From NCBI GenBank assembly GCA_045534265.1, contig JAZSJH010000005.1, positions 226,140-290,139 of the forward strand: a DNA stretch of 64,000 nt, in the 5' to 3' direction. Positions 1 to 10,796 of this stretch are shown here, piece after piece; the first letter of the stretch is position 1, and each line of letters starts with the position of its first letter. The stretch is from CAKVLS01 sp045534265 (GTDB taxonomy: Bacteria; Bacillota; Clostridia; Christensenellales; UBA1242). The notes beneath the pieces were generated by a model. The model did not search any database and had not been told where the DNA came from. It saw only the letters and a program-made list of their open reading frames with translations. A program made the translations under genes and the position numbers.

Positions 1-458
1 TAAGCGAAACAGGTGAGCAATTGGGTATTGTATCAAGCGTTGAGGCAAACCGCATTGCTGATGAGAGAAATCTAGACTTAGTTTTGATTTCACCACAAGC
101 AGACCCACCAGTTTGCAAGATTATGAATTACGGCAAGTTTAAGTTTGAACAAATGAAAAAACTTAAAGAACAAAGAAAGAGCCAAAAGGTTATAGAACTA
201 AAAGAAGTTCAACTTTCTATGACTATTGACACTCACGACTTGCAAGTAAAGGCAAAACACGCAAAGAGATTTCTTGAAGAGGGTAACAAAGTAAAAGTTA
301 CTATCAAAATGAGAGGTCGTCAACAAGCTAGACCAGAGGCAGGTATTGCTGTTATGGCTACATTTGTTGATATGCTAGAGGGATTGGCTATGATCGAAAA
401 GAACGCCGAAATCCTTGGTCGTAATATCATTATGATACTTGCACCTAATAAAAAATAA
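1..458 (+). CDS. infC: Translation initiation factor IF-3 (5' end outside window)
   Basis: IF-3 binds the 30S subunit, prevents premature 50S joining and checks start-codon pairing. The frame is open from base 3, so the true start lies upstream of the window; the TTG at 21 is internal. The visible part begins in the N-terminal domain ([12 protein letters not shown], then [21 protein letters not shown], the linker-proximal signature) and runs through the C-terminal domain ([16 protein letters not shown]) to a normal end. About 15-20 residues appear to be missing. rpmI follows after 26 bases and then rplT, the standard infC-rpmI-rplT operon. In Bacillus this operon is controlled by L20 acting on a leader upstream of infC; that region is not in the window. 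The identification is very secure. Confidence 0.97.
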   Translation, partial: SETGEQLGIVSSVEANRIADERNLDLVLISPQADPPVCKIMNYGKFKFEQMKKLKEQRKSQKVIELKEVQLSMTIDTHDLQVKAKHAKRFLEEGNKVKVTIKMRGRQQARPEAGIAVMATFVDMLEGLAMIEKNAEILGRNIIMILAPNKK

Positions 459-484
459 TAAAATCATTTTTAAGGAGAAAAATT

Positions 485-679
485 ATGCCAAAACAAAAAA
501 CAAACAGTTCTGCTAAAAAAAGATTTAGAGTAAAACCATCTGGAGTTATCAAAAGAGGACAACAAGGCAGAAGACACATTTTAACAAAGAAAACAACTAA
601 AAACAAAAGAGATTTGAGACAAGGTACTTATGTAGATGCTACTCAAGCAAAAACAATTAAGACTTTGGTACAAGGCTAA
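485..679 (+). CDS. rpmI: 50S ribosomal protein L35
   Basis: L35 is a small, very basic protein of the large subunit. The 64 residues match the family's usual length and carry the typical start ([16 protein letters not shown]) and the [17 protein letters not shown] core. An AAGGAG site lies 7 bases before the ATG. It is the middle gene of infC-rpmI-rplT; rplT begins 15 bases downstream. Nothing is unusual. Confidence 0.97.
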   Translation: MPKQKTNSSAKKRFRVKPSGVIKRGQQGRRHILTKKTTKNKRDLRQGTYVDATQAKTIKTLVQG

Positions 680-694
680 TAGGAGGAAGACGCA

Positions 695-1051
695 ATGAGA
701 ATTAAAAGAAGTGTAAACAAACAAAAACATAAGAAAGCTATTCTAAAGGCCGCTAAAGGTTATAGAGGTGCAAAATCTACACTTGTTAGAGTAGCAAACC
801 AAGCCGTTATGAAGAGCGGACAATACGCTTATATCGGTAGAAGATTAAGAAAAAGAGATATGAGAAGCCTATGGATCGCAAGAATCAACGCAGCTTGCAG
901 AATCAATGGTGTTTCTTATAGCCAATTTATGCACGGTTTGAAGCTAGCTAACATTACTCTTAACAGAAAAGTTCTAGCAGAAATGGCTGTTGCTGATAAA
1001 GATGCATTTGCAGCACTTGCAGAAACTGCAAAAAAACAACTTGCAAAATAA
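695..1051 (+). CDS. rplT: 50S ribosomal protein L20
   Basis: L20 binds 23S rRNA early in large-subunit assembly and, in Bacillus and E. coli, represses its own operon. The 118 residues are full length. The basic N-terminal arm ([20 protein letters not shown]) and the globular domain ([19 protein letters not shown]) are both present. An AGGAGG site precedes the ATG. It is the last gene of the operon and is followed directly by an intrinsic terminator. Identification is secure. Confidence 0.98.
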   Translation: MRIKRSVNKQKHKKAILKAAKGYRGAKSTLVRVANQAVMKSGQYAYIGRRLRKRDMRSLWIARINAACRINGVSYSQFMHGLKLANITLNRKVLAEMAVADKDAFAALAETAKKQLAK

Positions 1052-1056
1052 TTCTT

Positions 1057-1094
1057 AACTTGTAAGGAAAGCAGTTTCCTTACAAGTTTTTTTT
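1057..1094 (+). terminator. Intrinsic terminator of infC-rpmI-rplT
   Basis: A 14-bp perfect stem (AACTTGTAAGGAAA pairing with TTTCCTTACAAGTT, loop GCAG) runs straight into a run of eight T. A second, weaker stem (TAACGC at 1097-1102 with GCGTTA at 1121-1126, then TTTTT) follows and may back it up. Confidence 0.93.
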
Positions 1095-1146
1095 AGTAAC
1101 GCAAAAACAAACTAAAGCAAGCGTTATTTTTATAAAGGAAAATTTT

Positions 1147-1893
1147 ATGCAATATATAACATCAAGTTCAAACAATTTAATAAAAGAAGTAGCAAAATAC
1201 AAAGATGGTAAAGATAATGCAATCTTGGTAGAAGGCATAAAAATCATCAAAGAAGTGGCTAAATATGGACTTTATTGCTCTAAGCTATTTGTCTTGGAAG
1301 AGAAGTTTGACCTTGTCAAAGATTATATAAACCAAAATTGCGAAGTATATTTTGTATCACAAAATGTCCTAGAAAAACTATCTTCTACCAAAACACCACA
1401 AGGAGTTGTTGGTGTGGTAGAGATTGCTGACAAAAAAATATCCGCCCCAAAAGGAAACTTTTTGGTGTTAGATAATTTACAAGACCCAGGAAATTTTGGT
1501 ACAATATGTCGTAGCGCTTTAGGAGCTAACTTTTTGGATATATACGTGATTGATTGTCCTAGCTACAAATCATCTAAAATGATTCGTAGTACTATGGGTA
1601 CAATCTTTGGTCTAAACATCTATCCAACAAGTTATGAAGACCTAAAACAAATGCTAAAAGCAAATAATCTACCACTACTTGTGGCAGATTTGGACGGCGA
1701 AAATATTTTTGACTATACACCAAAGGGGCAGTTCGGTATCGCTATCGGCAACGAAGGCAATGGTGTAAGCGAAGATATTATTTCAATGTCAACCCAAAAG
1801 ATTACTATACCTATGCACAATGATTTAGAATCCCTAAATGCAGGAGTGAGTGCAGGTATTTGTATGTATGTATTATCAAATAAAAGGAGTTAA
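1147..1893 (+). CDS. TrmH/SpoU-family RNA 2'-O-methyltransferase
   Basis: This is a SPOUT-class enzyme that transfers a methyl group from S-adenosylmethionine to a ribose 2'-OH in rRNA or tRNA. Residues 1-90 form the SpoU substrate-binding domain (VEGIKIIKEVAKYG). Residues from about 105 form the knotted catalytic domain with all three motifs: motif 1 LQDPGNFGTICRSA, motif 2 FGIAIGNEGNGVSED, and motif 3 ITIPM with SLNAGVSAGI. The 248 residues are typical. An AAGGA site lies before the ATG. yebC follows after only 2 bases, so the two are probably cotranscribed. A member of this family commonly lies near rplT in Firmicutes. The target nucleotide cannot be told from sequence. Confidence 0.9.
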   Translation: MQYITSSSNNLIKEVAKYKDGKDNAILVEGIKIIKEVAKYGLYCSKLFVLEEKFDLVKDYINQNCEVYFVSQNVLEKLSSTKTPQGVVGVVEIADKKISAPKGNFLVLDNLQDPGNFGTICRSALGANFLDIYVIDCPSYKSSKMIRSTMGTIFGLNIYPTSYEDLKQMLKANNLPLLVADLDGENIFDYTPKGQFGIAIGNEGNGVSEDIISMSTQKITIPMHNDLESLNAGVSAGICMYVLSNKRS

Positions 1894-1895
1894 TT

Positions 1896-2636
1896 ATGTC
1901 AGGACATAGCAAGTGGGCAAACATCAGAAGAACAAAAGGCAAAACTGATGCTGCAAGAGGACAAACATTTACAAAAATCGGTAGAGAAATCGCAGTAGCT
2001 GTAAAGGCTGGTGGTCCAGACCCTAATACAAACTCAAAGCTAAAAGACGTTATCGCAAAAGCTAAGAAAAACAATATGCCTAACGACACAATCCAAAGAA
2101 GCATCAAAAAAGCTAGCGGCGAAATCAATGCTATCAATTACGAAGAAATCACTTACGAAGGATATGGTATCGGCGGAAGTGCTGTTATTGTAAAATGCCT
2201 TACAGACAACAAAAACCGTTCTGCTGGTGATGTAAGACACGCTTTTGACAAAATGGGCGGAAGCTTGGGAGCTAGCGGCTGCGTATCATATATGTTTGAC
2301 AACAAAGGTCTTTTGTATCTAGAAAAGAAACCTGGTATGGTAGAAGATGACGTTATTATGATGTGCCTTGAGGCTGAAGCAGAAGACGTTGTTGATGACG
2401 GCGATTGCTACGAAATTATCACAACTCCAGCAAACTTCAACGCAGTAAAAGACGCTCTAGAAGCTCAAGGTCTTGTATTTGAAGAAGCAGCTGTAGAACT
2501 TGTACCACAATCAACAATCACTCTTGATAGCGAGCAAATAGTAAAATTTGAAAAACTAATTGATATGCTAGAAGAGCTAGATGACGTACAAGAAGTATTC
2601 CACAACGTAGACCTTCCAGAAGAAGACGAAGATTAA
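1896..2636 (+). CDS. yebC: YebC/PmpR-family protein
   Basis: Members of this family have been described as DNA-binding regulators and, more recently, as factors that help ribosomes through proline stretches. The 246 residues are full length, with the diagnostic opening MSGHSKWANIRRTKGKTD, the central GYGIGGSAVIVKCLTDN and an acidic C-terminus ending DLPEEDED. The start overlaps the AAAGGAG region at the end of the methyltransferase gene (2-base gap), which implies translational coupling. In many bacteria yebC lies immediately upstream of ruvC, as here. The molecular role here is inferred from the family only. Confidence 0.95.
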   Translation: MSGHSKWANIRRTKGKTDAARGQTFTKIGREIAVAVKAGGPDPNTNSKLKDVIAKAKKNNMPNDTIQRSIKKASGEINAINYEEITYEGYGIGGSAVIVKCLTDNKNRSAGDVRHAFDKMGGSLGASGCVSYMFDNKGLLYLEKKPGMVEDDVIMMCLEAEAEDVVDDGDCYEIITTPANFNAVKDALEAQGLVFEEAAVELVPQSTITLDSEQIVKFEKLIDMLEELDDVQEVFHNVDLPEEDED

Positions 2637-2642
2637 TAAATA

Positions 2643-2671
2643 AAACTAGCAAAACACTTGCTAGTTTTTTT
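2643..2671 (+). terminator. Intrinsic terminator after yebC
   Basis: The stem AAACTAGCAA pairs with TTGCTAGTTT around a CACTTG-region loop and is followed by seven T. It closes the transcription unit before ruvC, which has its own promoter. A near-identical stem sequence ends the ABC transporter operon at 47.4 kb. Confidence 0.88.
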
Positions 2672-2727
2672 ATGCAAAAAAATAGTCTTGTATAGATTAA
2701 AATTATATTATATATTATTACTTATGT

Positions 2728-2756
2728 TTGACTTTTTTTTGCAAAGCAAATATACT
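2728..2756 (+). promoter_or_regulatory. Sigma-A-type promoter of the ruvC operon
   Basis: TTGACT (2728-2733), a 17-bp spacer and TATACT (2751-2756). The expected start of transcription is near 2763, only about a dozen bases before the ruvC ATG at 2776. The promoter rules out the longer reading frame that opens at 2728. Confidence 0.85.
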
Positions 2757-2775
2757 TTTAGTTAGAAGGTATATT

Positions 2776-3264
2776 ATGGTTATTTTAGGCATTGACCCTG
2801 GCTTTGCAATTATCGGCTATGGGGTTATCGAAAAAGACAGAGATATAAAAGTTATTGACTACGGCGTAATCACTACACCCAAAGAAGATAGTATCGCAAC
2901 CCGCCTTGAAACATCATACAAAGCTATGGTTGCTTTAATTGACAAGTTCAAACCTGATGCTATCGCTATAGAAGAACTTTTTTATTTCAAAAACCAAACA
3001 ACAGTTATCAACGTAGCTCAAGCAAGAGGAATAATAGTGCTTGCTTGCAGCCAGAGCAAAACTCCGATATATGAATACACGCCGCTTCAGGTAAAACAAG
3101 CTATTACCGGAAACGGCAGAGCGGAGAAAAAGCAAATTCAGTATATGGTAACAAATATTTTAGGACTATCAAAAATCCCAAAACCAGATGATGCTGCAGA
3201 CGCTCTAGCTATAGCTATAACTCACAGCCAAACAAATAACCTAATTTCAAATAATAGAATGTAA
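2776..3264 (+). CDS. ruvC: Holliday junction resolvase RuvC
   Basis: RuvC cuts Holliday junctions symmetrically during recombination, together with RuvAB. The frame is open from 2728, but the -35 and -10 boxes lie in that extension, and AGAAGG stands just before ATG 2776, so the short start is chosen (162 residues, normal length). RNase H-fold catalytic acids are visible: D7 in GIDPG, E66/E67 in AIEELF, and D138/D139/D142 in KPDDAADALA. It leads the run ruvC-ruvA-ruvB-queA-tgt. I saw no SOS (LexA) box near its promoter. Confidence 0.96.
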   Translation: MVILGIDPGFAIIGYGVIEKDRDIKVIDYGVITTPKEDSIATRLETSYKAMVALIDKFKPDAIAIEELFYFKNQTTVINVAQARGIIVLACSQSKTPIYEYTPLQVKQAITGNGRAEKKQIQYMVTNILGLSKIPKPDDAADALAIAITHSQTNNLISNNRM

Positions 3265-3274
3265 GGAGAAAATA

Positions 3275-3859
3275 ATGTTTGCTTTTTTAGAAGGAAATAT
3301 TGCATATAAACAAGACGGAATACTAATTGTAAACGTTGGTGGCGTAGGGTACGAACTATGCGTGTCTAACTTTACAAACTACGCTCTTCCAAATGTAGGA
3401 GAAAACGCAAAAGTTCTTACATACTTGCAAGTAAAAGAAGACGGCGTTTGCCTGTATGGTTTTGCAGCTGCAGATGAAAAGGAAATGTTCCTAAAACTTA
3501 TCACAGTTAGTGGTGTAGGACCAAAAGGCGCTATTGGTATTTTGTCAAATATATCTTTAAGCGATCTTATCAAGGCAATATCTTTGGGTGACATCAAAGT
3601 TTTGTCTTCTATCAAAGGCATTGGCAAAAAAACTGCAGAAAGAATAGCTATTGAGCTAAAAGACAAAGTATCCTTTGAGGGAAGTTTAGAAGCTCCAGCC
3701 CAAATTGTCGATACAAAGGCTGTTGATGAGGCTATTGTTGTACTTGTTTCTTTGGGCGTTTCTAAAAATGATGCTTTGCGTCTTGCTAGAGAATACGCAA
3801 AGGAAGATAGTACAGCCGAAGAAATAGTATCAAAAGCATTAAGGGGGTTAGGTAACTAA
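3275..3859 (+). CDS. ruvA: Holliday junction DNA helicase subunit RuvA
   Basis: RuvA is the tetrameric junction-binding partner of the RuvB motor. The 194 residues show the N-terminal OB domain ([15 protein letters not shown]), two helix-hairpin-helix motifs ([16 protein letters not shown] and [15 protein letters not shown]) at roughly 70-125, and the short C-terminal helical domain that contacts RuvB ([18 protein letters not shown]). AAGGAG lies before the ATG. Its stop overlaps the ruvB start (TAATG), a sign of translational coupling. Confidence 0.97.
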   Translation: MFAFLEGNIAYKQDGILIVNVGGVGYELCVSNFTNYALPNVGENAKVLTYLQVKEDGVCLYGFAAADEKEMFLKLITVSGVGPKGAIGILSNISLSDLIKAISLGDIKVLSSIKGIGKKTAERIAIELKDKVSFEGSLEAPAQIVDTKAVDEAIVVLVSLGVSKNDALRLAREYAKEDSTAEEIVSKALRGLGN

Positions 3860-4900
3860 TGGACGATTTATTCCAAAGCACACGCACAATGACTGATGTT
3901 GAGATAGAAAACTCACTAAGACCTACAACCCTAAACGATTATGTTGGTCAAAAGAAAATTAAAGATAGCCTTACTATCTATATCGAAGCTGCAAAAAATA
4001 GAAAAGAAGCCCTAGACCACGTGCTTTTGTACGGACCACCGGGGCTTGGAAAAACAACACTTTCACACATTATAGCCAATGAACTTGGTTCTCAAATAAA
4101 AATAACATCAGGACCTACTATCGAACACGCAGCAGATCTTGCCGCAATACTTACAAACCTTAACAAAAATGATGTTTTATTTATTGACGAAATACATAGA
4201 CTAAATCATTCTGTAGAAGAGATTTTGTATCCAGCGATGGAAGACTATGCTCTTGATTTTATCGTGGGCAAAGGTCCTTCTGCACGTAATATGAGATTAA
4301 AAATCCAACCTTTCACACTAATCGGCGCTACAACCAAGGCCGGCAGCATAAGCTCACCACTTCGTGATAGATTTGGAGTTTTGGCACGTCTTGAGCTTTA
4401 TAGCACAGAAGAACTTGCAACAATTGTAAAAAGAAGTGCGGGTATTTTGGGTATAGCAATAGATGATGATGCCGTAACAGAAATTGGCAAAAGAAGTAGG
4501 GGAACTCCACGTATTGCCAATAGAATTTTGAAAAGAGTAAGAGATTACGCCGAAGTAAAAGGCAATGGAAAGATTGACCTAAATATTGCAAAATCTGCTC
4601 TAAACCTTATGGAAATAGACGACCTTGGTCTTGACTTTATTGATAGAAGAATACTTCTTAATATCCTAAATAAATTCGGTGGCGGACCCGTTGGTCTTGA
4701 TACATTAGCTGCCGCAACAGGCGAAGAAGCAGGAACTATCGAAGATGTTTACGAACCATACCTTATTCAACTAGGATTTATCGCACGCACTCCACGTGGC
4801 AGAATAGTGCTTGCTCCTGCATACAAACATTTGGGCGTAGAGCTATCAACCGACAAGCAAACACAACTTAACAATATTCAAAAAGGACTAAACGACACAA

Positions 4901-4908
<8 letters not shown>
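3859..4908 (+). CDS. ruvB: Holliday junction branch migration helicase RuvB
   Basis: RuvB is the AAA+ motor that drives branch migration on RuvA-bound junctions. The 349 residues are full length. Walker A is GPPGLGKT at 59-66 and Walker B FIDEIHRL at about 108-115; sensor 1 is IGATT and the arginine finger region is [10 protein letters not shown]. The C-terminal winged helix contains the diagnostic TPRGR. ruvA overlaps its start by one base and queA overlaps its end by 8 bases. Confidence 0.98.
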
Positions 4909-7067
<2,159 letters not shown>

Positions 7068-7085
7068 TTTTTTGACAAAATTCTT

Positions 7086-7113
7086 TTGCAAAAACTTTTT
7101 ATTTGGCTATAAT
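7086..7113 (+). promoter_or_regulatory. Promoter of yajC
   Basis: TTGCAA (7086-7091), a 16-bp spacer and a consensus TATAAT (7108-7113). AAGGAG follows at 7124-7129. A TTGACA at 7072-7077 is 30 bp from the -10 box and is too far to be its partner. Confidence 0.7.
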
Positions 7114-7137
7114 ACAAATGTATAAGGAGAAATTAAT

Positions 7138-7713
7138 ATGATGAATTTAACAATGTTGCTTGCAGAAGGCGAACAACCAGCAGCAGGCGGATTTGCACAA
7201 GCTTGGCCTTTACTACTTATTTTGGTTTTATTTCTTGCTTTAATGATTTGGAATATGTTTTCTGGCAAGAAAAGACAAAATGAATCTGAAAAGATGCTAA
7301 ACGAACTAAAAGTAGGAGACAAAGTTGTAACTAATGCGGGTATTTATGGCGAAATAGTATCAATTAGACATACAAACTTTGGTAAAGTAGCTCTTATCAA
7401 ATCTGGAGAAGATGACAAAGCAAGTTATATTAGCGTAAATCTATCTGTTATACTTGGTATTGACGAAAAACATGATGTAATAGTTGACGCAGAAGGCAAT
7501 ATCATTGACCCAGAAGCAGAAAAAGAAGAAGCTAAAGAAGAAGTAAAGACAGAAAAAACTGAAACTTCTGCCGTAGAAGAATCTACAAAAGAAGATAAAA
7601 CAGAAACAACTGAAAAAGTAGAAAACGAGCCTGCTAAAAAGCAAACAACAAAAAAATCTACAACAAAAAAGACAACCACTGCTAAAAAATCAGCAACAAA
7701 AAAAGCAGAATAA
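7138..7713 (+). CDS. yajC: Preprotein translocase subunit YajC
   Basis: YajC is a small membrane protein that associates with SecDF at the Sec translocon. One membrane helix is seen at about residues 21-42 (WPLLLILVLFLALMIWNMF), followed by the conserved cytosolic core NELKVGDKVVTNAGIYGEI. Family members usually stop near residue 100-120; this one continues with about 80 extra residues, first Glu/Lys-rich, then Lys/Thr repeats of the KKxTTKK type. Either of two adjacent ATGs (7138, 7141) could start it. secD and secF follow downstream. The tail is low-complexity and its function is unknown. Confidence 0.93.
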   Translation: MMNLTMLLAEGEQPAAGGFAQAWPLLLILVLFLALMIWNMFSGKKRQNESEKMLNELKVGDKVVTNAGIYGEIVSIRHTNFGKVALIKSGEDDKASYISVNLSVILGIDEKHDVIVDAEGNIIDPEAEKEEAKEEVKTEKTETSAVEESTKEDKTETTEKVENEPAKKQTTKKSTTKKTTTAKKSATKKAE

Positions 7714-7733
7714 TCAATCATAAAAATTAAATT

Positions 7734-7764
7734 CTCTCATATCTTATGGTATGGGAGATTTTTT
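7734..7764 (+). terminator. Terminator hairpin that also contains the next gene's ribosome-binding site
   Basis: A 10-bp stem with two wobble pairs (CTCTCATATC with GGTATGGGAG, loop TTAT) is followed by A and six T. The T-run ends directly at ATG 7765. The only Shine-Dalgarno-like bases for that ATG (GGGAG, 7753-7757) are in the 3' arm, so the folded hairpin would both stop transcription and hide the site. Confidence 0.75.
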
Positions 7765-8157
7765 ATGGAAAAAACACTTAAATCAAACTTTCTAAATATT
7801 CTAAAATCAACTCTAGTTGCAGTGCTTATATCAGTAGGGCTTATACTTGTATTTGCAGTAGCTCTCAAATTTGTTGATTTTAGTGATGTTATTATAAAAA
7901 TTATTAACCAAATTATAAAAATTATCAGCATATTTTTTGGCTGTTTTGTTATGCTCAAAAAAGACAAATCAAAAGGACTTATAAAAGGCCTTATTTTAGG
8001 CGTTATGTATTCGGTTATTGCCTTTATTGTTTTTTCTTTACTAAACAGTAGTTTTTCGTTTGGACTATCTAATATACTTGATTTGTTGTTTAGTGCGGTT
8101 TTTGGCTCTATTTGTGGTGTTTTTTGTGCCAACATTGGTGCGGAAAGAGTGGCATAA
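7765..8157 (+). CDS. TIGR04086-type small membrane protein
   Basis: A 130-residue protein that is almost entirely four hydrophobic segments (about 16-36, 45-64, 73-93 and 100-122), with a short basic loop LKKDKSKGL between the second and third. Length, layout and the position between yajC and secD fit the TIGR04086 membrane protein family found beside the Sec accessory genes of Clostridia; the family has no known function. Its start codon abuts the T-run of a terminator-like hairpin that contains its GGGAG site, so expression probably depends on transcription or ribosomes coming through from yajC. The family assignment rests on topology and neighbours. Confidence 0.72.
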   Translation: MEKTLKSNFLNILKSTLVAVLISVGLILVFAVALKFVDFSDVIIKIINQIIKIISIFFGCFVMLKKDKSKGLIKGLILGVMYSVIAFIVFSLLNSSFSFGLSNILDLLFSAVFGSICGVFCANIGAERVA

Positions 8158-8267
8158 AACAAATAGTACTATGCAAAATAGCTGCATTGTTGCTAAGTAT
8201 TTGTATTGTAAATTTGATACACAAATAATAAAAAATGTATGCCAAGAAAATATCTATCATCTTTCTT

Positions 8268-8297
8268 AATTGAGAGCCTTTGGGCTTTCAATTTTTT
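8268..8297 (+). terminator. Intrinsic terminator upstream of secD
   Basis: TTGAGAGCC pairs with GGCTTTCAA around a short loop and is followed by six T. It separates the yajC unit from secD, which has its own promoter just downstream. Confidence 0.85.
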
Positions 8298-8332
8298 ATT
8301 GCCAAAAATTGTCTATTTCTAAAAAAAAGTGT

Positions 8333-8361
8333 TTGACTATACGATATATTTATTATATAAT
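8333..8361 (+). promoter_or_regulatory. Promoter of secDF
   Basis: TTGACT (8333-8338), a 17-bp spacer and TATAAT (8356-8361), close to a consensus sigma-A promoter. It lies inside a longer open frame that starts at 8329 and so fixes the secD start at 8389. Confidence 0.87.
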
Positions 8362-8388
8362 ATATTGCATATTGAAGGAGCATTTTTA

Positions 8389-9663
8389 ATGAGCAAAAAG
8401 AGAAGCAAAATCAAATTTATTATACTAGCTTTTGTTGCTGCTATAGGTATCTTCTTAACTTGCTTTAGTTTCCGTATACCTTTTACAAACACAACTTGGA
8501 AAGGTTTTGCCAATGCTATATCATTGGGCCTTGATATCAAGGGTGGTGTTTTGGCTGTATACGAAGCTAATGTTGAAGATGAGTATCGAGATGAGTTTGA
8601 AACTAGACTTGATGCTACAGTTATGAGAATCGAGGATTTCCTTGTAAACGAAGGATATACAGAGGCAGTTGTTAGTAGACAAGGTTCTAATCGTATTAGA
8701 ATAGAAGTTCCAGATGTTAACGATCCAGATGCAATATTTGCACTTATCGGCGAACCTGCAGAACTTTACATTACAGACACAGAAGGTGGAGAAGCTATCA
8801 TCACAGGTAAACATATCGAATCTTGTGAAGCTGCTTACCAAAACAACGAGTGGGGCGTTTCTTTGAAATTCAATAGTGAAGGCAAAGAACTATTCTCAAC
8901 TCTAACCAGCGATCACGTTGGAGAACAAATTTATATTTACATAGACGGAGAATTATTCTCTGCACCAACAGTTCAAGAAGCAATTTCTGGTGGTACAACA
9001 TTTATCAATGGTATGTCAACTCAAGAAGGAGCAGAAGATTATGCTATGAAGATTTTGAGTGGTACATTCCAAGTTGACCTATCTGTTGTATCAAACTCAG
9101 TAGTTAGTGCAACACTTGGCGCTGACGCACTAAAATATGGCCTTATTGCTGGCGGTATTGGTTTAGTACTAATATTTGCATTTATGATTTGGCAATATGG
9201 TATGTTTGGTGTTATTGCAGACTTTGCACTTGTATTCTATGTACTACTACTTATGTTCTTCTTACAAGCTATTCCACTTGTACAATTGACACTTCCTGGT
9301 ATTGCAGGTATCATATTGACTCTTGGTATGGCTGTTGATGGCAACGTTGTTATATTTGAACGTATCAAAGAAGAGTATGCAAAAGGTAAGAAAATTCCTG
9401 CCAGTGTAAAAGCCGGTTTCAAAAGAGCCCTAGCATCTATCTTGGACGGAAATATTACAACAATTATTGCTTCTATTGTATTGTATATACTAGGCACAGG
9501 TTCTATTAAGGGCTTTGCAGTTGTATTGTTTATAGGTACTGCTTTATCTATGTTTACATCAACTGTCATAACTCGTGGACTTGTTAATATGTACTTGCCA
9601 ATCAATAGTACAAAAGCAAAACTATACAGACTAAAAAGGGAGGATAAGGTAAATGAAATCTAA
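8389..9663 (+). CDS. secD: Protein translocase subunit SecD
   Basis: SecD and SecF use the proton gradient to help pull secreted proteins through SecYEG. Start 8389 has GAAGGAG upstream and lies downstream of the promoter, giving 424 residues. An N-terminal helix (about 8-28) is followed by GLDIKGGVLAVYE, the P1 exported domain, and five further membrane helices carrying FALVFYVLLLMFF and GMAVDGNVVIFERIKEE, the RND-type signature. The P1 domain looks short, as is usual in Firmicutes. The end overlaps secF by 11 bases. Confidence 0.95.
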   Translation: MSKKRSKIKFIILAFVAAIGIFLTCFSFRIPFTNTTWKGFANAISLGLDIKGGVLAVYEANVEDEYRDEFETRLDATVMRIEDFLVNEGYTEAVVSRQGSNRIRIEVPDVNDPDAIFALIGEPAELYITDTEGGEAIITGKHIESCEAAYQNNEWGVSLKFNSEGKELFSTLTSDHVGEQIYIYIDGELFSAPTVQEAISGGTTFINGMSTQEGAEDYAMKILSGTFQVDLSVVSNSVVSATLGADALKYGLIAGGIGLVLIFAFMIWQYGMFGVIADFALVFYVLLLMFFLQAIPLVQLTLPGIAGIILTLGMAVDGNVVIFERIKEEYAKGKKIPASVKAGFKRALASILDGNITTIIASIVLYILGTGSIKGFAVVLFIGTALSMFTSTVITRGLVNMYLPINSTKAKLYRLKREDKVNEI

Positions 9664-10723
9664 AACTTCCTTTTCAACAGATAGATTTAGTAAGACAAAT
9701 TATGACTTTGCAAAACATTCAAAATGGTATTGGATTGCATCTTGTGTAATTGTACTTGCTGGTATTATCGTTATGTTATGTGCAGGACTAAACCTAGGAC
9801 TTGATTTTACTGGTGGTTCTGTCATTACTGTAAATCTAGGCAACGAAATATCTACTGACGCTGGATATAATAGTGCCCTTGACAAAATAGAACAAGTATT
9901 AAAAGATAACGGCGTAAAGATCTCAAGCGCTCAAAAAGAAGGTACAGGATCTAAAGCTTCTATTATCGTTAAATACCAAGATATAGCTGGTTATAGTGAT
10001 GTTAGAATGGACGACTTGACCAAAACTATGAGATTAGAAATTAACGAAGCTTTTGGTATTGACATTACTGAACTTGGTGATGATGGCGACATTACTGTCA
10101 ACTCAGAAAGAATCACAGCTTCTGCTAGATTTGACCTTATCTTCAATGCTGTTGTTGCTATTATGTTTGCAACCTCTTTAATTTTGCTTTATATTGCTAT
10201 AAGATTCGAAGCTTTGAGCGGACTATCATCAATTTTGGGATTGGTTCACGACCTTGTTGTAACTATCTCTTTGGTTGCTATATTCCGTATTCCAGTTAAT
10301 AGCTCATTTATAGCTGCCCTTATTACTATTGTTGGTTATTCTATCAATAACTCAATTATTATCTTTGATAGAATTAGAGAAAATCTTGCTAAACCAAACC
10401 TTACTGATAAAACAAACAAAGAACTTGCTAATTTATCTATTAAGCAAACACTTACTAGAACAATCAATACAACAATAACTACACTTATTGCTGTTATTAC
10501 TCTAGCTATAATTGGTGTTACTTCTATTAGAGAGTTTATTGTTGTTATCATCATTGGTATTCTTGCTGGTTTCTATTCATCTGTTTTCCTTGTTCCAGAA
10601 TTCTGGGCAAATACAAACAGAGCTAGAAAACTAACAAAACCAGTTACTACTGTAGAAGAAGTAGAAACAAATGATGACGATCCATCAGCAGAGGTTATAG
10701 AAGTTGTAGATGACAAACAATAA
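9653..10723 (+). CDS. secF: Protein translocase subunit SecF
   Basis: SecF is the partner of SecD. The 356 residues contain an N-terminal membrane helix (about 29-49), LGLDFTGGSVITVN, a periplasmic-type loop, and five C-terminal helices with the conserved GYSINNSIIIFDRIREN. A charged tail of about 35 residues ends EVVDDKQ. It overlaps secD by 11 bases, with GGGAGG in the secD coding end as its ribosome site, so the pair is translationally coupled. Confidence 0.95.
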   Translation: MKSKTSFSTDRFSKTNYDFAKHSKWYWIASCVIVLAGIIVMLCAGLNLGLDFTGGSVITVNLGNEISTDAGYNSALDKIEQVLKDNGVKISSAQKEGTGSKASIIVKYQDIAGYSDVRMDDLTKTMRLEINEAFGIDITELGDDGDITVNSERITASARFDLIFNAVVAIMFATSLILLYIAIRFEALSGLSSILGLVHDLVVTISLVAIFRIPVNSSFIAALITIVGYSINNSIIIFDRIRENLAKPNLTDKTNKELANLSIKQTLTRTINTTITTLIAVITLAIIGVTSIREFIVVIIIGILAGFYSSVFLVPEFWANTNRARKLTKPVTTVEEVETNDDDPSAEVIEVVDDKQ

Positions 10724-10730
10724 TAATATA

Positions 10731-10762
10731 GCCTTTCCTTCAATTTAGGAAAGGCTTTTTTT
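10731..10762 (+). terminator. Intrinsic terminator after secF
   Basis: GCCTTTCCT pairs perfectly with AGGAAAGGC (7-base loop), then seven T. Confidence 0.93.
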
Positions 10763-10796
10763 ATAAAATGCTCCGATAATTAAAAGAGAGTAATGT

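Noticed and set aside
7425..7721. 98-codon minus-strand frame opposite the yajC tail
   Set aside because: A mirror of the Lys/Thr/Glu low-complexity coding sequence, which yields Phe/Val/Ser runs. No ribosome site or promoter.
8060..8269. 69-codon plus-strand frame after the TIGR04086-type gene
   Set aside because: It overlaps the real gene in another frame, has no ribosome site and is Cys/Tyr-rich in a way not seen in real proteins here. Its end lies in the repeat and terminator region.
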